A stretch of DNA of 45,258 bases from Actinomadura bangladeshensis. Lineage in GTDB: Bacteria; Actinomycetota; Actinomycetes; Streptosporangiales; Streptosporangiaceae. Numbering within the stretch: the first letter of the stretch is position 1; each line of letters starts with the position of its first letter. This document shows positions 7,412 through 14,581 of this stretch, piece after piece. The notes below the pieces were generated by a model. It worked only from the letters and a program-made list of their open reading frames with translations, did not search any database and was not told the DNA's origin. The stretch spans positions 1 to 45,258 of the forward strand of contig NZ_SMJW01000030.1 of assembly GCF_004348335.1 (NCBI RefSeq), read 5' to 3'. The position numbers were made by a program, and so were the translations under genes.

Positions 7412-8202
7412 AATGCTCCCGTCCCGACGGCGCCGTGGGCCGTCGCGGTGGTGTCGTACAGATCGGTGCCGGACCCCAGGAGCGAGCCCGCGCCCGGGAT
7501 GGCCGCCGGCAGGCCGAGCGCGCGCAGGATGCTGAACGCCCCGGCCGTCGCCGCGCTGATCACCGGCAGCCCGAACTCGTCCTCGGCCTGCGCGATGAGC
7601 GGCAGTGACGGCATCTGCACGCAGGCGGAGAGCACGAGTGCGTCCACTCCGCCGAGGTCGAGTTCCCGGGCCGCCGCCATGACGCGCGAGCCCTCGATGC
7701 ATCCGACCGCGTGGTTGTCCTCGACCTCCAGGGCGCGGTAGTCGGCGACCGCCACGCCCTCCTGTTCGACGTAGTCGACGACCTTGCGCGCCAGCGGGGC
7801 CGTGTACGGCGTCACCAGGGCCGCACGTCGCACGGAAAGCGCCTCCAGCGCCTCCAGGAGCGCACCCGCGCTCGACCGCACCCGCGCGGGCGACCCGCCC
7901 GCGGCCAGCTGCTCGGCCATGAGCGACTCGACGCGGCGGTGCTCGCCGCGCCCGCCGGCCATGAGCGCGACGAGGCACGCGTAGAGGATCACGTCGGGAC
8001 CGGCGTCCGCGATCTCCATGACGCACCGTTCGCGCTGCGCGTTCATCGCCGCGAGACCCGCCGGCGTGACCGCCGTCATCCGCATGCGCGCGGAGTGGAG
8101 GCTCACATCGAGCCCCTCCTGACCGCGCAACAGGGCCGGAAGCTCGGTTTCGACCGTCACGTTCGAGCTCGGGACGATCAGTCCCACACGTCTGACTGCC
8201 AT
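7408..8202 (-). CDS. maleate cis-trans isomerase / Asp-Glu racemase superfamily protein
   Basis: A 264-residue protein of the Asp/Glu racemase superfamily that contains arylmalonate decarboxylase and maleate isomerase. It begins 'RVGLIVPSSNVTVETEL', the maleate-isomerase signature. The two cysteines lie in 'LYACLVAL' (C76) and 'LSACVQMP' (C194). From memory these are the same positions as the catalytic pair of the Nocardia maleate isomerase. Decarboxylases keep only the second, so isomerase is favoured. Maleate isomerase converts maleate to fumarate at the end of nicotinate or 2,5-dihydroxypyridine breakdown. GAGGAG precedes the ATG. A promoter (-35 TTGACA, -10 TAGATC) is visible upstream. 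Confidence 0.8.
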   Translation of the reverse strand: MAVRRVGLIVPSSNVTVETELPALLRGQEGLDVSLHSARMRMTAVTPAGLAAMNAQRERCVMEIADAGPDVILYACLVALMAGGRGEHRRVESLMAEQLAAGGSPARVRSSAGALLEALEALSVRRAALVTPYTAPLARKVVDYVEQEGVAVADYRALEVEDNHAVGCIEGSRVMAAARELDLGGVDALVLSACVQMPSLPLIAQAEDEFGLPVISAATAGAFSILRALGLPAAIPGAGSLLGSGTDLYDTTATAHGAVGTGAL

Positions 8203-8227
8203 GGATCTCCTCGATGTCTCGAGTCAA

Positions 8228-8256
8228 GATCTACCTGCCTTCATCGCGCTTGTCAA
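8228..8256 (-). promoter_or_regulatory. promoter of the maleate-isomerase-like operon
   Basis: On the minus strand, -35 TTGACA (8256-8251), a 17-base spacer and -10 TAGATC (8233-8228) fit a housekeeping promoter. They lie 26 bases upstream of the ATG at 8202, with GAGGAG between. Confidence 0.55.
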
Positions 8257-8260
8257 ACTC

Positions 8261-8289
8261 TCGACACATATGTCAATTTGCTGGATACT
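8261..8289 (+). promoter_or_regulatory. promoter of the mycofactocin-type SDR gene
   Basis: TCGACA (8261-8266), a 17-base spacer and GATACT (8284-8289) form a plausible promoter facing right. It is divergent from the promoter at 8228-8256, and the shared AT-richer stretch 8249-8280 could hold an operator. Confidence 0.5.
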
Positions 8290-8329
8290 GGGTCGACACC
8301 CGATCACGATGAGGAGGGGTGGTCACACC

Positions 8330-9181
8330 GTGGGACGACTTGACGGCAGGGTCGCGTTCATCACCGGCGCCGGCCGCGGGCAGGGGCGGGCGCACGCCAT
8401 CCGGCTGGCCGAAGAAGGCGCCGACATCATCGCCCTCGACCTGCTGGAGGACATCGAGGGCCTGGCGTACCCCATGGCGTCACCGGCCGACCGGGACGTG
8501 ACGGTCGCGGCCGTCGAGTCGCTCGGCCGGCGCATCCTGTTCGAGAAGGCCGACGTGCGCGACCTGGAGCGACTGCACGAGGTCGCCGCTCGAGGCGTCG
8601 AAAGGATCGGTCCCATCGACATCGTGGTCGCCAATGCCGGCGCCGGTGCGCCCGCCGTCTCCTACGAGATGAGCGAGCACACCTTCACGGACATGATCGA
8701 CCGCTTCCTCACCAGCACCTGGCGGACCGTCCGCGCCGTCGCCCCCCTCATGATCGAGGCGGGGCGCGGAGGCTCGATCATCCTGATCTCGTCCACGTCG
8801 GGCCTGGTCGGCGTTCCCGGCATGGCCCACTACGTCGCGGCCAAGCACGGCGTGACCGGCCTGATGAAGGCACTCGCCATCGATCTCGGGCCGTTCGACA
8901 TCAGGGTCAACGCCGTCGCTTCCTCGAACGTCGACACGCCCATGATCCAGAACCCGGTCATCCGAGCCGCGTGGGCCGGCGATGCCGGCGCGACCGAGGA
9001 GGAGGTCGTGCGCGCCATGTCGGCGATGCACATCCTCGACGTGCCGTGGGTCGAACCGGTCGACATCAGCCACGCGGTGCTCTGGCTCGCCTCGGACGAG
9101 GCGCGCTACGTCACCGGGTCGACCATCCCGGTGGACGCCGGAGCGCTGGCGCCCTTCACCATCCCGCACGGCACCACTTGA
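8330..9181 (+). CDS. mycofactocin-coupled SDR family oxidoreductase
   Basis: A 283-residue SDR. It has 'TGAGRGQG' in place of the common TGxxxGIG, followed by 'HAIRLAEEGADIIALDL' and 'YPMASPADRDVTVAAVESLGRR'. These are hallmarks of the SDR subfamily associated with mycofactocin, whose members hold a non-exchanging NAD and pass electrons to mycofactocin. The catalytic residues lie in 'LISSTSG' and 'YVAAK'. GAGGAGGGG (8311-8319) supports the GTG at 8330 over the ATG at 8309. It probably oxidises a hydroxylated pathway intermediate to a ketone or aldehyde. It is divergent from the maleate-isomerase operon. Confidence 0.85.
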   Translation: MGRLDGRVAFITGAGRGQGRAHAIRLAEEGADIIALDLLEDIEGLAYPMASPADRDVTVAAVESLGRRILFEKADVRDLERLHEVAARGVERIGPIDIVVANAGAGAPAVSYEMSEHTFTDMIDRFLTSTWRTVRAVAPLMIEAGRGGSIILISSTSGLVGVPGMAHYVAAKHGVTGLMKALAIDLGPFDIRVNAVASSNVDTPMIQNPVIRAAWAGDAGATEEEVVRAMSAMHILDVPWVEPVDISHAVLWLASDEARYVTGSTIPVDAGALAPFTIPHGTT

Positions 9182-9186
9182 GCGAC

Positions 9187-9226
9187 CCGCCCCCCGAGGC
9201 CCGCCGCCGTCCCGCCCGGGGGGCGG
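9187..9226. terminator. bidirectional terminator between SDR and CoA ligase
   Basis: CCGCCCCCCG (9187-9196) pairs perfectly with 9217-9226 across a 20-base loop, between two convergent genes. Confidence 0.6.
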
Positions 9227-9238
9227 CGGACCGCCGCG

Positions 9239-10903
9239 TCAGGCGCCCACCTTGCCCGCGACGTCGTCGCGCAGCGCCTTCTTGTCGATCTTGCCGACCT
9301 GGGTCCGCGGCAGGGCGTCGATGATCTCGACCCGCTCCGGCCACTTGTACTTGGCGACCCCGAGCCGGTCGAGATGGACCTGGAGCTCGGGCACGCCGAG
9401 GGACGGGTCCGTGGTGACCAGGTAGGCGCAGGCGCGCTCACCGAGGACGGCGTCGGGCATCGCCACCACGGCGGCGTCGCGGATGCTCGGGTGCCGGTGG
9501 AGCAGCTGCTCGAGCTCCTCGGCGTTGACCTTCTCGCCCCCGCGGTTGATGAGGTCCTTGATCCGGCCCTCGATCGACAGGTAGCGCAGGCCGTCGTGCA
9601 CCTGGACGCGCGCGAGGTCGCCGGTGCGGTAGAACCCGTCGGCCGTGAAGGCGCGCGCGTTGTGCCCGGGCGAGGCGAAGTAGCCGGGGACCGTGTACCA
9701 GCCGCGGCACGCCATCTCCCCGACCTCGCCATCGGCGAGCTCGCGCTCGGTGCCCGGCTCGAGGATGCGGACTTCGTCCTCGGGGGTCAGCGGCGGCCCG
9801 ACCGTCGTGCTGCGCAGCTCGCGCGGCGCGTCGAACGGGGTCAGTGTGAACATGCCCTCGCCCATCCCGAAGGTCTGGGCGACCCGCGCGCCGAACCGCT
9901 CCACCCGGGAGAAGACCTCGCCGGGCACCTTGGCGCCGGACAGGACGACGGTCCGCAGGTGCTCGGCGGCCCCGGCGTACTCGTCCGACATGATCCAGCC
10001 GAACATGCCGTGCCCGAAGATCGTGTCGTCCACGCGGTGGTCGCGCATCATCCGGAGGGCCAGAGCACGATCGGGCGGCGGCAGGACGATGCAGCCCCCG
10101 ACCGAGTGCGCGGAGTGCAGCCCGCACGTGATGCCCGCGTTGTGCACGAAGGGCCCGGCATGGCAGACGACGCTGGACTCACCGCGTCCCAGCGCGAGCG
10201 CCCAGGCGCGCGCGTTGTTCCAGTACTCGCCGTGGAGCCGCGGGATCACCTTCGGCACGCCCGTCGTCCCGCCGGAGAGCTGATGGACGGCCACGTCCTC
10301 GGGCCCGATGCCGGCCTGGGCCGCGTCGACCGCACGCCGGGCGGCCTCGGGCGCGATGTCGACGCCGAGCGTCTCAAGGGCTTCGACGCCGGACCCGCCG
10401 CGGCCGCGCCCGCCGCCGACCGTGAACAGGTGCCGCAGAGTCGTGCTGGCGGCGGCCTGTTCGCGCGCGAACGCGACCATGTCGAACCGGTCCGGCCGGG
10501 AGTCGTCGACGATATGGCCGACCGCCCCGACGGCCGACGCGACGTGGCCGATCTCGTGAGCGCGGTGCCCGGCCAGCGTGGCGACCGGGACCGCACCGGC
10601 CTTCAGCACCGCGTACCAGGCCACCACGCCCGCGATGCCGTTGCCGACCTGCAGCAGGACCGGGTCGCCGGGACGCAGGCCCCGCTCGAGGAACGCGGCC
10701 GCCACCTGGTCGGTCCGGCGATCGAGCCCGGCGTACGTGATCGCGCCGTCCCGGTCGACCACGGCCGGCCGCGGCCCGTGCGCTTCGGCGACCGCGCGGA
10801 ACCGCTCGGCCACCGGTACGGCGCTCCAGGCGCCGCTGGAAAGGTACCGGGCCACCCGCTCGGGCGGATACGGAACGACTCGCGGATCAACGGGACCGGG
10901 CAT
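9239..10903 (-). CDS. acid:CoA ligase / AMP-dependent synthetase (EntE/DhbE-like)
   Basis: A 554-residue ANL-superfamily enzyme that activates a carboxylic acid through an acyl-adenylate. It shows the P-loop 'LSGGTTGVPK', 'GMGEGMF', 'GFYRTGDLA', the hinge 'GRIKDLINRGGEKV' and the catalytic Lys in 'QVGKIDKK'. The 'INRGGEKV' hinge and the 'VIPRLHGEYW' stretch are closest, by eye, to 2,3-dihydroxybenzoate-AMP ligases (EntE, DhbE) and aryl-CoA ligases, so an aromatic or cyclic acid is a fair guess. There is no aryl-carrier protein nearby, so CoA is the likelier acceptor. The ATG at 10903 follows AAGGA at seven bases and is preferred over a GTG at 10918. Confidence 0.85.
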   Translation of the reverse strand: MPGPVDPRVVPYPPERVARYLSSGAWSAVPVAERFRAVAEAHGPRPAVVDRDGAITYAGLDRRTDQVAAAFLERGLRPGDPVLLQVGNGIAGVVAWYAVLKAGAVPVATLAGHRAHEIGHVASAVGAVGHIVDDSRPDRFDMVAFAREQAAASTTLRHLFTVGGGRGRGGSGVEALETLGVDIAPEAARRAVDAAQAGIGPEDVAVHQLSGGTTGVPKVIPRLHGEYWNNARAWALALGRGESSVVCHAGPFVHNAGITCGLHSAHSVGGCIVLPPPDRALALRMMRDHRVDDTIFGHGMFGWIMSDEYAGAAEHLRTVVLSGAKVPGEVFSRVERFGARVAQTFGMGEGMFTLTPFDAPRELRSTTVGPPLTPEDEVRILEPGTERELADGEVGEMACRGWYTVPGYFASPGHNARAFTADGFYRTGDLARVQVHDGLRYLSIEGRIKDLINRGGEKVNAEELEQLLHRHPSIRDAAVVAMPDAVLGERACAYLVTTDPSLGVPELQVHLDRLGVAKYKWPERVEIIDALPRTQVGKIDKKALRDDVAGKVGA

Positions 10904-11018
10904 GTGGGCATCCTTCACGAGACTGGCATCAAGTAAGCCGATAATTCAACACTTCCGTCGATCATAAGGCCGGCACGACGCCCCGAACAAGGGTTCATCT
11001 GACGTAAAAGTTGAAAGA

Positions 11019-11048
11019 TTGACACTTGAGAAAACCTCCCTTTAGCAT
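11019..11048 (+). promoter_or_regulatory. promoter of the small ORF-SDR unit
   Basis: Consensus -35 TTGACA (11019-11024), an 18-base spacer and -10 TAGCAT (11043-11048) predict a start at about 11055, the A of an ATG. GTTGAA (11010-11015) and TCTGACGTAA (10998-11007) lie just upstream and resemble halves of the two operator motifs in this window. Confidence 0.6.
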
Positions 11049-11054
11049 CGAGCC

Positions 11055-11117
11055 ATGAACGCATGTGACATCCCCCGCGACCACCTCCTCCCAGCCTCGG
11101 ACGGCGGTGCGCGATGA
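11055..11117 (+). CDS. leaderless 20-residue upstream ORF coupled to the SDR
   Basis: ATG at 11055 opens a 20-codon frame (MNACDIPRDHLLPASDGGAR) whose TGA overlaps the ATG of the SDR gene (ATGA, 11114-11117). The predicted transcription start coincides with the ATG, so the message would be leaderless. The SDR itself lacks a clear ribosome site, so the short frame may exist to deliver ribosomes to it. The peptide has no recognisable domain and may have no function of its own. The alternative is that the overlap is chance and the SDR is initiated directly. Confidence 0.45.
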   Translation: MNACDIPRDHLLPASDGGAR

Positions 11118-11851
11118 CCGGTCGGCTCGAGGGCAAGGTCGCGGTCGTCACCGGCGCGGCGAGCGGCATGGGGGCGGCCGAGGCCGCCCTCTTCGTCGAG
11201 GAGGGGGCGACGGTGGTCCTGACCGACGTCGCCGAGGCGGCCGGATCGGCCCTCGCCGCGTCGCTCGGCGACCGTGCGGAGTTCCATCGCCACGACGTAG
11301 GCGACGAGGCGGCCTGGCGCGACCTGGTCTCATCCGTCGAGTCGGTCCACGGCGGCGTCGACGTCCTGGTCAACAACGCCGGCGTCTCCCTGGCCGGCCC
11401 CATCGACGGGCTCTCGCTGGACGACTTCGACGTCATGGTCCGCGTCAACCAGCGGGGCGTCCTCCTCGGGATGCGGGCGGTCATCGGGCCGATGCGCCGC
11501 GCCGGCCGCGGCAGCATCGTCAACATCGCCTCGGGCGCCGCGCTGCGCGGCGAGGTGGGGCTGGCCGCCTACTCCGGCACCAAGTTCGCGGTCCGCGGCA
11601 TGACCCAGGTCGCGGCCAAGGAGCTCGCGCCGGACGGTATCCGCGTCAACGTGGTGCATCCGGGGTGCATCGACACCCCGATGCACCGGCTGAACCCCGC
11701 GGACCGCCAGGCGGCGCTCATCGAGCGCATCCCCATGCGGCGCTTCGGCGATCCGCACGAGGTCGCGGAGATGGTGCTGTTCCTCGCCTCCGACGTCTCG
11801 TCCTACCTCACGGGCGCGGACTTCGCCGTCGACGGCGGCATCCTGCTCTGA
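11114..11851 (+). CDS. SDR family dehydrogenase (hydroxysteroid-dehydrogenase-like)
   Basis: A 245-residue classical SDR: 'TGAASGMG' (residues 13-20), 'NNAG', Ser in 'NIASGAA', 'YSGTK', and a C-terminal 'TGADFAVDGG'. Overall it resembles the 3-alpha(20-beta)-hydroxysteroid and cyclic-alcohol dehydrogenases, where family assignment is much safer than substrate. It probably interconverts a secondary alcohol and ketone with NAD(H). It faces right and ends at a very strong palindromic terminator. It is divergent from the CoA ligase, and its ATG overlaps the end of a 20-codon upstream frame. Confidence 0.85.
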   Translation: MTGRLEGKVAVVTGAASGMGAAEAALFVEEGATVVLTDVAEAAGSALAASLGDRAEFHRHDVGDEAAWRDLVSSVESVHGGVDVLVNNAGVSLAGPIDGLSLDDFDVMVRVNQRGVLLGMRAVIGPMRRAGRGSIVNIASGAALRGEVGLAAYSGTKFAVRGMTQVAAKELAPDGIRVNVVHPGCIDTPMHRLNPADRQAALIERIPMRRFGDPHEVAEMVLFLASDVSSYLTGADFAVDGGILL

Positions 11852-11912
11852 CCGAGGACGGCTGAAGAGTCCCCTCCACCTCACGCGGAAGGGACTCTTC
11901 AGCCGTCCTCGG
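11852..11912. terminator. perfect 22-bp hairpin terminator
   Basis: The 22 bases 11852-11873 are exactly complementary to 11891-11912, with a 17-base loop. The hairpin follows the SDR stop at once and contains the stop codon (11899-11901) of the ABC ATPase stub from the other strand, so it serves both converging transcripts. Confidence 0.85.
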
Positions 11913-12153
11913 CGGCACCGCTCAGCGCCGGGAACCGGCAGCCGTCCCGTAGCTCCGCCAGCACGCGCGCGACGACCGCCGAGGTGCTCCGTCCGTCGAT
12001 CAGCCCCCGCCGGCGCTGGAAGCCGATGTGCAGCGCGATGTTGTCGACGACGCTGAGATCCTCGACGAGCCCGAGGTCCTGGTGGACGAAGGCGATCCCG
12101 GCGTCGCGCGCCGCCTGCGGACCGTGGCCCGCCTGGAGCTCGGTCCCGTGCAC
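11899..12153 (-). pseudogene. truncated sugar-type ABC transporter ATPase (stub)
   Basis: An 84-codon frame matching only the Q-loop neighbourhood of RbsA/MglA-type ATPases: 'AARDAGIAFVHQDLGLVEDLSVVDNIAL'. There is no Walker A upstream, because the permease gene ends only nine bases before the GTG. There is no signature motif, Walker B or second ATPase domain downstream, because a terminator follows. About 60 N-terminal and more than 350 C-terminal residues of a normal 500-residue protein are missing. GAGGA precedes the GTG, so a short peptide might still be made, but it cannot hydrolyse ATP. The break implies two deletions or one rearrangement ending in the terminator. Confidence 0.8.
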
Positions 12154-12162
12154 GGCGATTCC

Positions 12163-13239
12163 TCATGCGGCGACACGGCGGCGCCGCACGAGCTCGGCGA
12201 CGACCACGGCGATGAGCAGGGCTCCGCCGTTGAAGAGGTCCTGGACGTAGACCGCCGCGCCCTTCTGCTGCAGACCGATGATCCCGACGCCGATCACATA
12301 GACCGCGACGACGGTGCCGGCGACGTTGTAGCGGCCGGGCCGGATGCAGGTGGCCCCGAGGAACGCGGCCGCGAACGCCGGCAGGAGGGAGCCGAAGCCC
12401 ACGACCGGGGACGACCCGCCCAGGCTGGTGACCGAGACGCAGCCCGCGAGCGCGCACATCCCGCCGGTGACGACGAACGACTGGCGCACGACGCGGTCGG
12501 CCGCGATCCCCGAGAGCCGCGCTGCGGACGGGTTCGCGCCGACCGCGTAGGCCTTGCGCCCCCAGACCGTGAGCTCCAGCATCACGAACAGCACGACGCC
12601 CGCGAGTGCGAGGTAGACGAACGGGAGGGGCATGCCGAGGAGCGTCCCGCGCCCGAGGTCCAGAAACCACTGTGCGGCGTTGCCCGTGATCACCTGGTTC
12701 TTCGTCAGGTATTCGCTGATCCCCAGGATCACGAGGCCCGTGCCGAGCGTCGTCGTGAAGGACGGCAGGCTCAGCCGGGTGATGAGCTGTCCGTTGACCA
12801 CGCCGATCACCATGCCGGCCATGAGGACGACGGCCACCGCGGCGAGCGGGTTCCAGCCCTCGCGCATGACGAGGACCGCGCACAGGCTCTGCGCGAGGCC
12901 GAACTGGAAGCCCGACGACAGGTCGTAGTGGCCGGCGATGAGCGGCACCACGATGGCAAGGGCGAGGATGCCGACCGTCGCCTGCTGCAGGAGGATCGTC
13001 TGCAGGTTCGCCGTGGTCAAGAAGACCGACGGGTTCCACAGGCTGAAGGCGATCCACAGGAGCGCGAGGACCGCGATGAGCGAGTACCGCGAGAGGAGTT
13101 CGGTCACGGCGGACGCCCCCCGGCGCCGTCCTGCGGGTCCTGCCTCGTCGAGCCCGCCACCGCCGCCGTGCGTGCCGGTGGTGTGATCCGCGGGGTCGGC
13201 GGTGGCGACCGCCGCCCTCGCGGAGTGCTCGCGGCTCAC
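12163..13239 (-). CDS. ABC transporter permease, sugar/ribose (RbsC) type
   Basis: A 358-residue polytopic membrane protein of the BPD_transp_2 family. A hydrophilic, Gly-rich N-terminus of about 45 residues precedes roughly nine to ten membrane helices. Family landmarks are 'VPLIAGHYDLSSGFQFGL', 'NGQLITRLSLPSFTTTLGT', 'GRKAYAVGANPSAARLSGI' and 'FAAAFLGATCIRPGRYNVAGT'. The GTG start overlaps the stop of the binding-protein gene (GTGA). It should form the channel of an importer with that binding protein. Its own ATPase downstream is a stub, so activity would need an ATPase from elsewhere in the genome. Confidence 0.85.
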   Translation of the reverse strand: MSREHSARAAVATADPADHTTGTHGGGGGLDEAGPAGRRRGASAVTELLSRYSLIAVLALLWIAFSLWNPSVFLTTANLQTILLQQATVGILALAIVVPLIAGHYDLSSGFQFGLAQSLCAVLVMREGWNPLAAVAVVLMAGMVIGVVNGQLITRLSLPSFTTTLGTGLVILGISEYLTKNQVITGNAAQWFLDLGRGTLLGMPLPFVYLALAGVVLFVMLELTVWGRKAYAVGANPSAARLSGIAADRVVRQSFVVTGGMCALAGCVSVTSLGGSSPVVGFGSLLPAFAAAFLGATCIRPGRYNVAGTVVAVYVIGVGIIGLQQKGAAVYVQDLFNGGALLIAVVVAELVRRRRVAA

Positions 13240-14381
13240 TGGAGGCCCCACAGCTTGCGGAACTCCGGCTTGTACTCGAACTCGGTGCTCCAGCCGACCT
13301 TGGCCAGGTCGCTCGGTGCCTCGCCGATGTTCTTCGCCGTGAAGAGCCGCTGCGGGGCGTCCCAGACCTTCTCGACCGGCCGGCCGGCGATCCCTCGGGC
13401 CAGGCTGTCGACGGCGAGCCATCCCATGTAGTCGTCGGGGAAGAGGAGGTCGGCGGCCTGCGTGCCGTTCTTGAGGCGGGCGACCGAGGACGGCGTGGTT
13501 CCGGAGGTCGACAGGAGTTTGACGGTGGAGGACTTGCCGGCCTGCTGGATGCCCTGCGCGACGAAGTCGCCGACCGAGTCGTCGGGACCCCACACATAGT
13601 TCACGTCCGGGTGCTGCCGGAGCTGCGACGTCACGAGCGGGGCGAGGCTGGTGCCGATGGTCTGGCTCGCGACCTCGGCGCGGTGGACCTTGCACCCGGC
13701 GCACTCGCTCGCGAGTGTGCGGGCGATCGTGTCGTGGCGCTTCATGATGTCCGTGAAGTCGGGGAGATCGAGGATGAGAACCGTGCCCTGACCGTCGGAG
13801 TCGGCCTTGATCCACGCCGCGGCGGCCTTGCCGCCCTCCAGGGTGTCCGGCCGGATCCAGGTCTGGACCCCGGGCACGTCGCCGTCCTTCGGGGTCTGTC
13901 CCAGCATCACGAAGGGCACCTTCTCGGCCGCGACCCGCTGCATCGCCTCGCCCATGAGGTTCGGGTCGCTCGCCACCGAGACGATGCCGTCGATCCCGGA
14001 GTCGACCGCCTGCTTGACCGCGCGGTTCCACACCGTCGGGTCGAGCCGCCCGTCGACCAGGTCGGCGGTCCAGCCCAGCTCCGCCGCCGCCTGCTTGACC
14101 GCGTTGCCCTCGCGGACGCAGCCGTAGCCGGTGTTGCCGCAGACCAGCACCATGATGTGCTTCTTCCGCGGGGCGTCGAAGGACTCGGTGGGGCCGACGA
14201 AGGTCGTGACGGCCTTCATCGCGGGGAGCTCGATGTCCTTGCTCTGCGCGGCGCCGGCGGCGGCGGCGGTGGTGCCGGTCGAGCAGGCCGCCATCGGCAG
14301 TGCGAGCACGGCGGCTGCCAGGGCCGCTGCGGTCCGGGCGCGCCGCACCTTCGCGCGCCTCACCTTCGTTCGCGTGTCCAC
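13236..14381 (-). CDS. sugar-type ABC transporter substrate-binding lipoprotein
   Basis: A 381-residue binding protein of the periplasmic-binding 'sugar' class (Peripla_BP_4 type). A basic N-terminus with a KVRRA direct repeat leads to a hydrophobic core and the lipobox 'LPMAAC' (C33), so it is a membrane-anchored lipoprotein. The mature part has the alternating pattern of two Rossmann-like lobes ('IMVLVCGNTGYGC...', 'DGIVSVASDPN', 'YVWGPDDSVGDFVAQGIQQAG'). Several Cys occur in the lobes. GGAGGT supports the GTG at 14381. Relatives in catabolic clusters often bind non-sugar ligands, so the ligand is unknown. Palindromes resembling the TetR operator lie 50 and 110 bases upstream. Confidence 0.85.
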   Translation of the reverse strand: MDTRTKVRRAKVRRARTAAALAAAVLALPMAACSTGTTAAAAGAAQSKDIELPAMKAVTTFVGPTESFDAPRKKHIMVLVCGNTGYGCVREGNAVKQAAAELGWTADLVDGRLDPTVWNRAVKQAVDSGIDGIVSVASDPNLMGEAMQRVAAEKVPFVMLGQTPKDGDVPGVQTWIRPDTLEGGKAAAAWIKADSDGQGTVLILDLPDFTDIMKRHDTIARTLASECAGCKVHRAEVASQTIGTSLAPLVTSQLRQHPDVNYVWGPDDSVGDFVAQGIQQAGKSSTVKLLSTSGTTPSSVARLKNGTQAADLLFPDDYMGWLAVDSLARGIAGRPVEKVWDAPQRLFTAKNIGEAPSDLAKVGWSTEFEYKPEFRKLWGLQ

Positions 14382-14429
14382 GCGGGTACCTCCACGAGCT
14401 CCGGCCGATCGGCCGTTGATTGTCACAGT

Positions 14430-14507
14430 AGTCGTAAATTCGACTGACTCGTCAGACCGTAGAGCGTGCAGCTCCAAGGTGTCAACGGTCACGTTGGAAA
14501 TTCTTCG
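14430..14507. promoter_or_regulatory. operator-like palindromes upstream of the binding-protein gene
   Basis: AGTCGTAAATTCGACT (14430-14445) has perfect five-base arms. CGTTGGAAATTCTTCG (14492-14507) matches 12 of 16 positions of CGTTGAATATTCAACG. Both lie upstream of the ABC importer genes. They are weaker than the sites near the TetR gene. Confidence 0.4.
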
Positions 14508-14526
14508 ACCCTGACGAGCAGAGACG

Positions 14527-14564
14527 GCTCAGCGCCACCGCCGTGTCCGGCGATGGCGCTGAGC
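14527..14564 (-). terminator. terminator of the MBL-SnoaL operon
   Basis: GCTCAGCGCCA (14527-14537) pairs perfectly with 14554-14564 across a 16-base loop, just after the SnoaL-like stop and before the importer promoter. Confidence 0.65.
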
Positions 14565-14581
14565 TGGCCGCTGAGGGCGGC

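Noticed and set aside
12028..13431. 467-codon plus-strand frame opposite the ABC permease
   Set aside because: Its composition (Asp/Arg/His-rich, no hydrophobic core) is that of the complement of a membrane protein gene.
11330..13597. 755-codon frame on the minus strand across the SDR, ATPase stub and permease
   Set aside because: It runs in a different frame from the permease and binding protein, which have convincing membrane and lipobox features. The product is Arg/Pro/Ala-rich and lacks any domain.
14430..14507. Possible riboswitch or attenuator upstream of the binding-protein gene
   Set aside because: I see palindromes and a terminator of the upstream unit, but no conserved aptamer-like structure or U-tract terminator in the leader.
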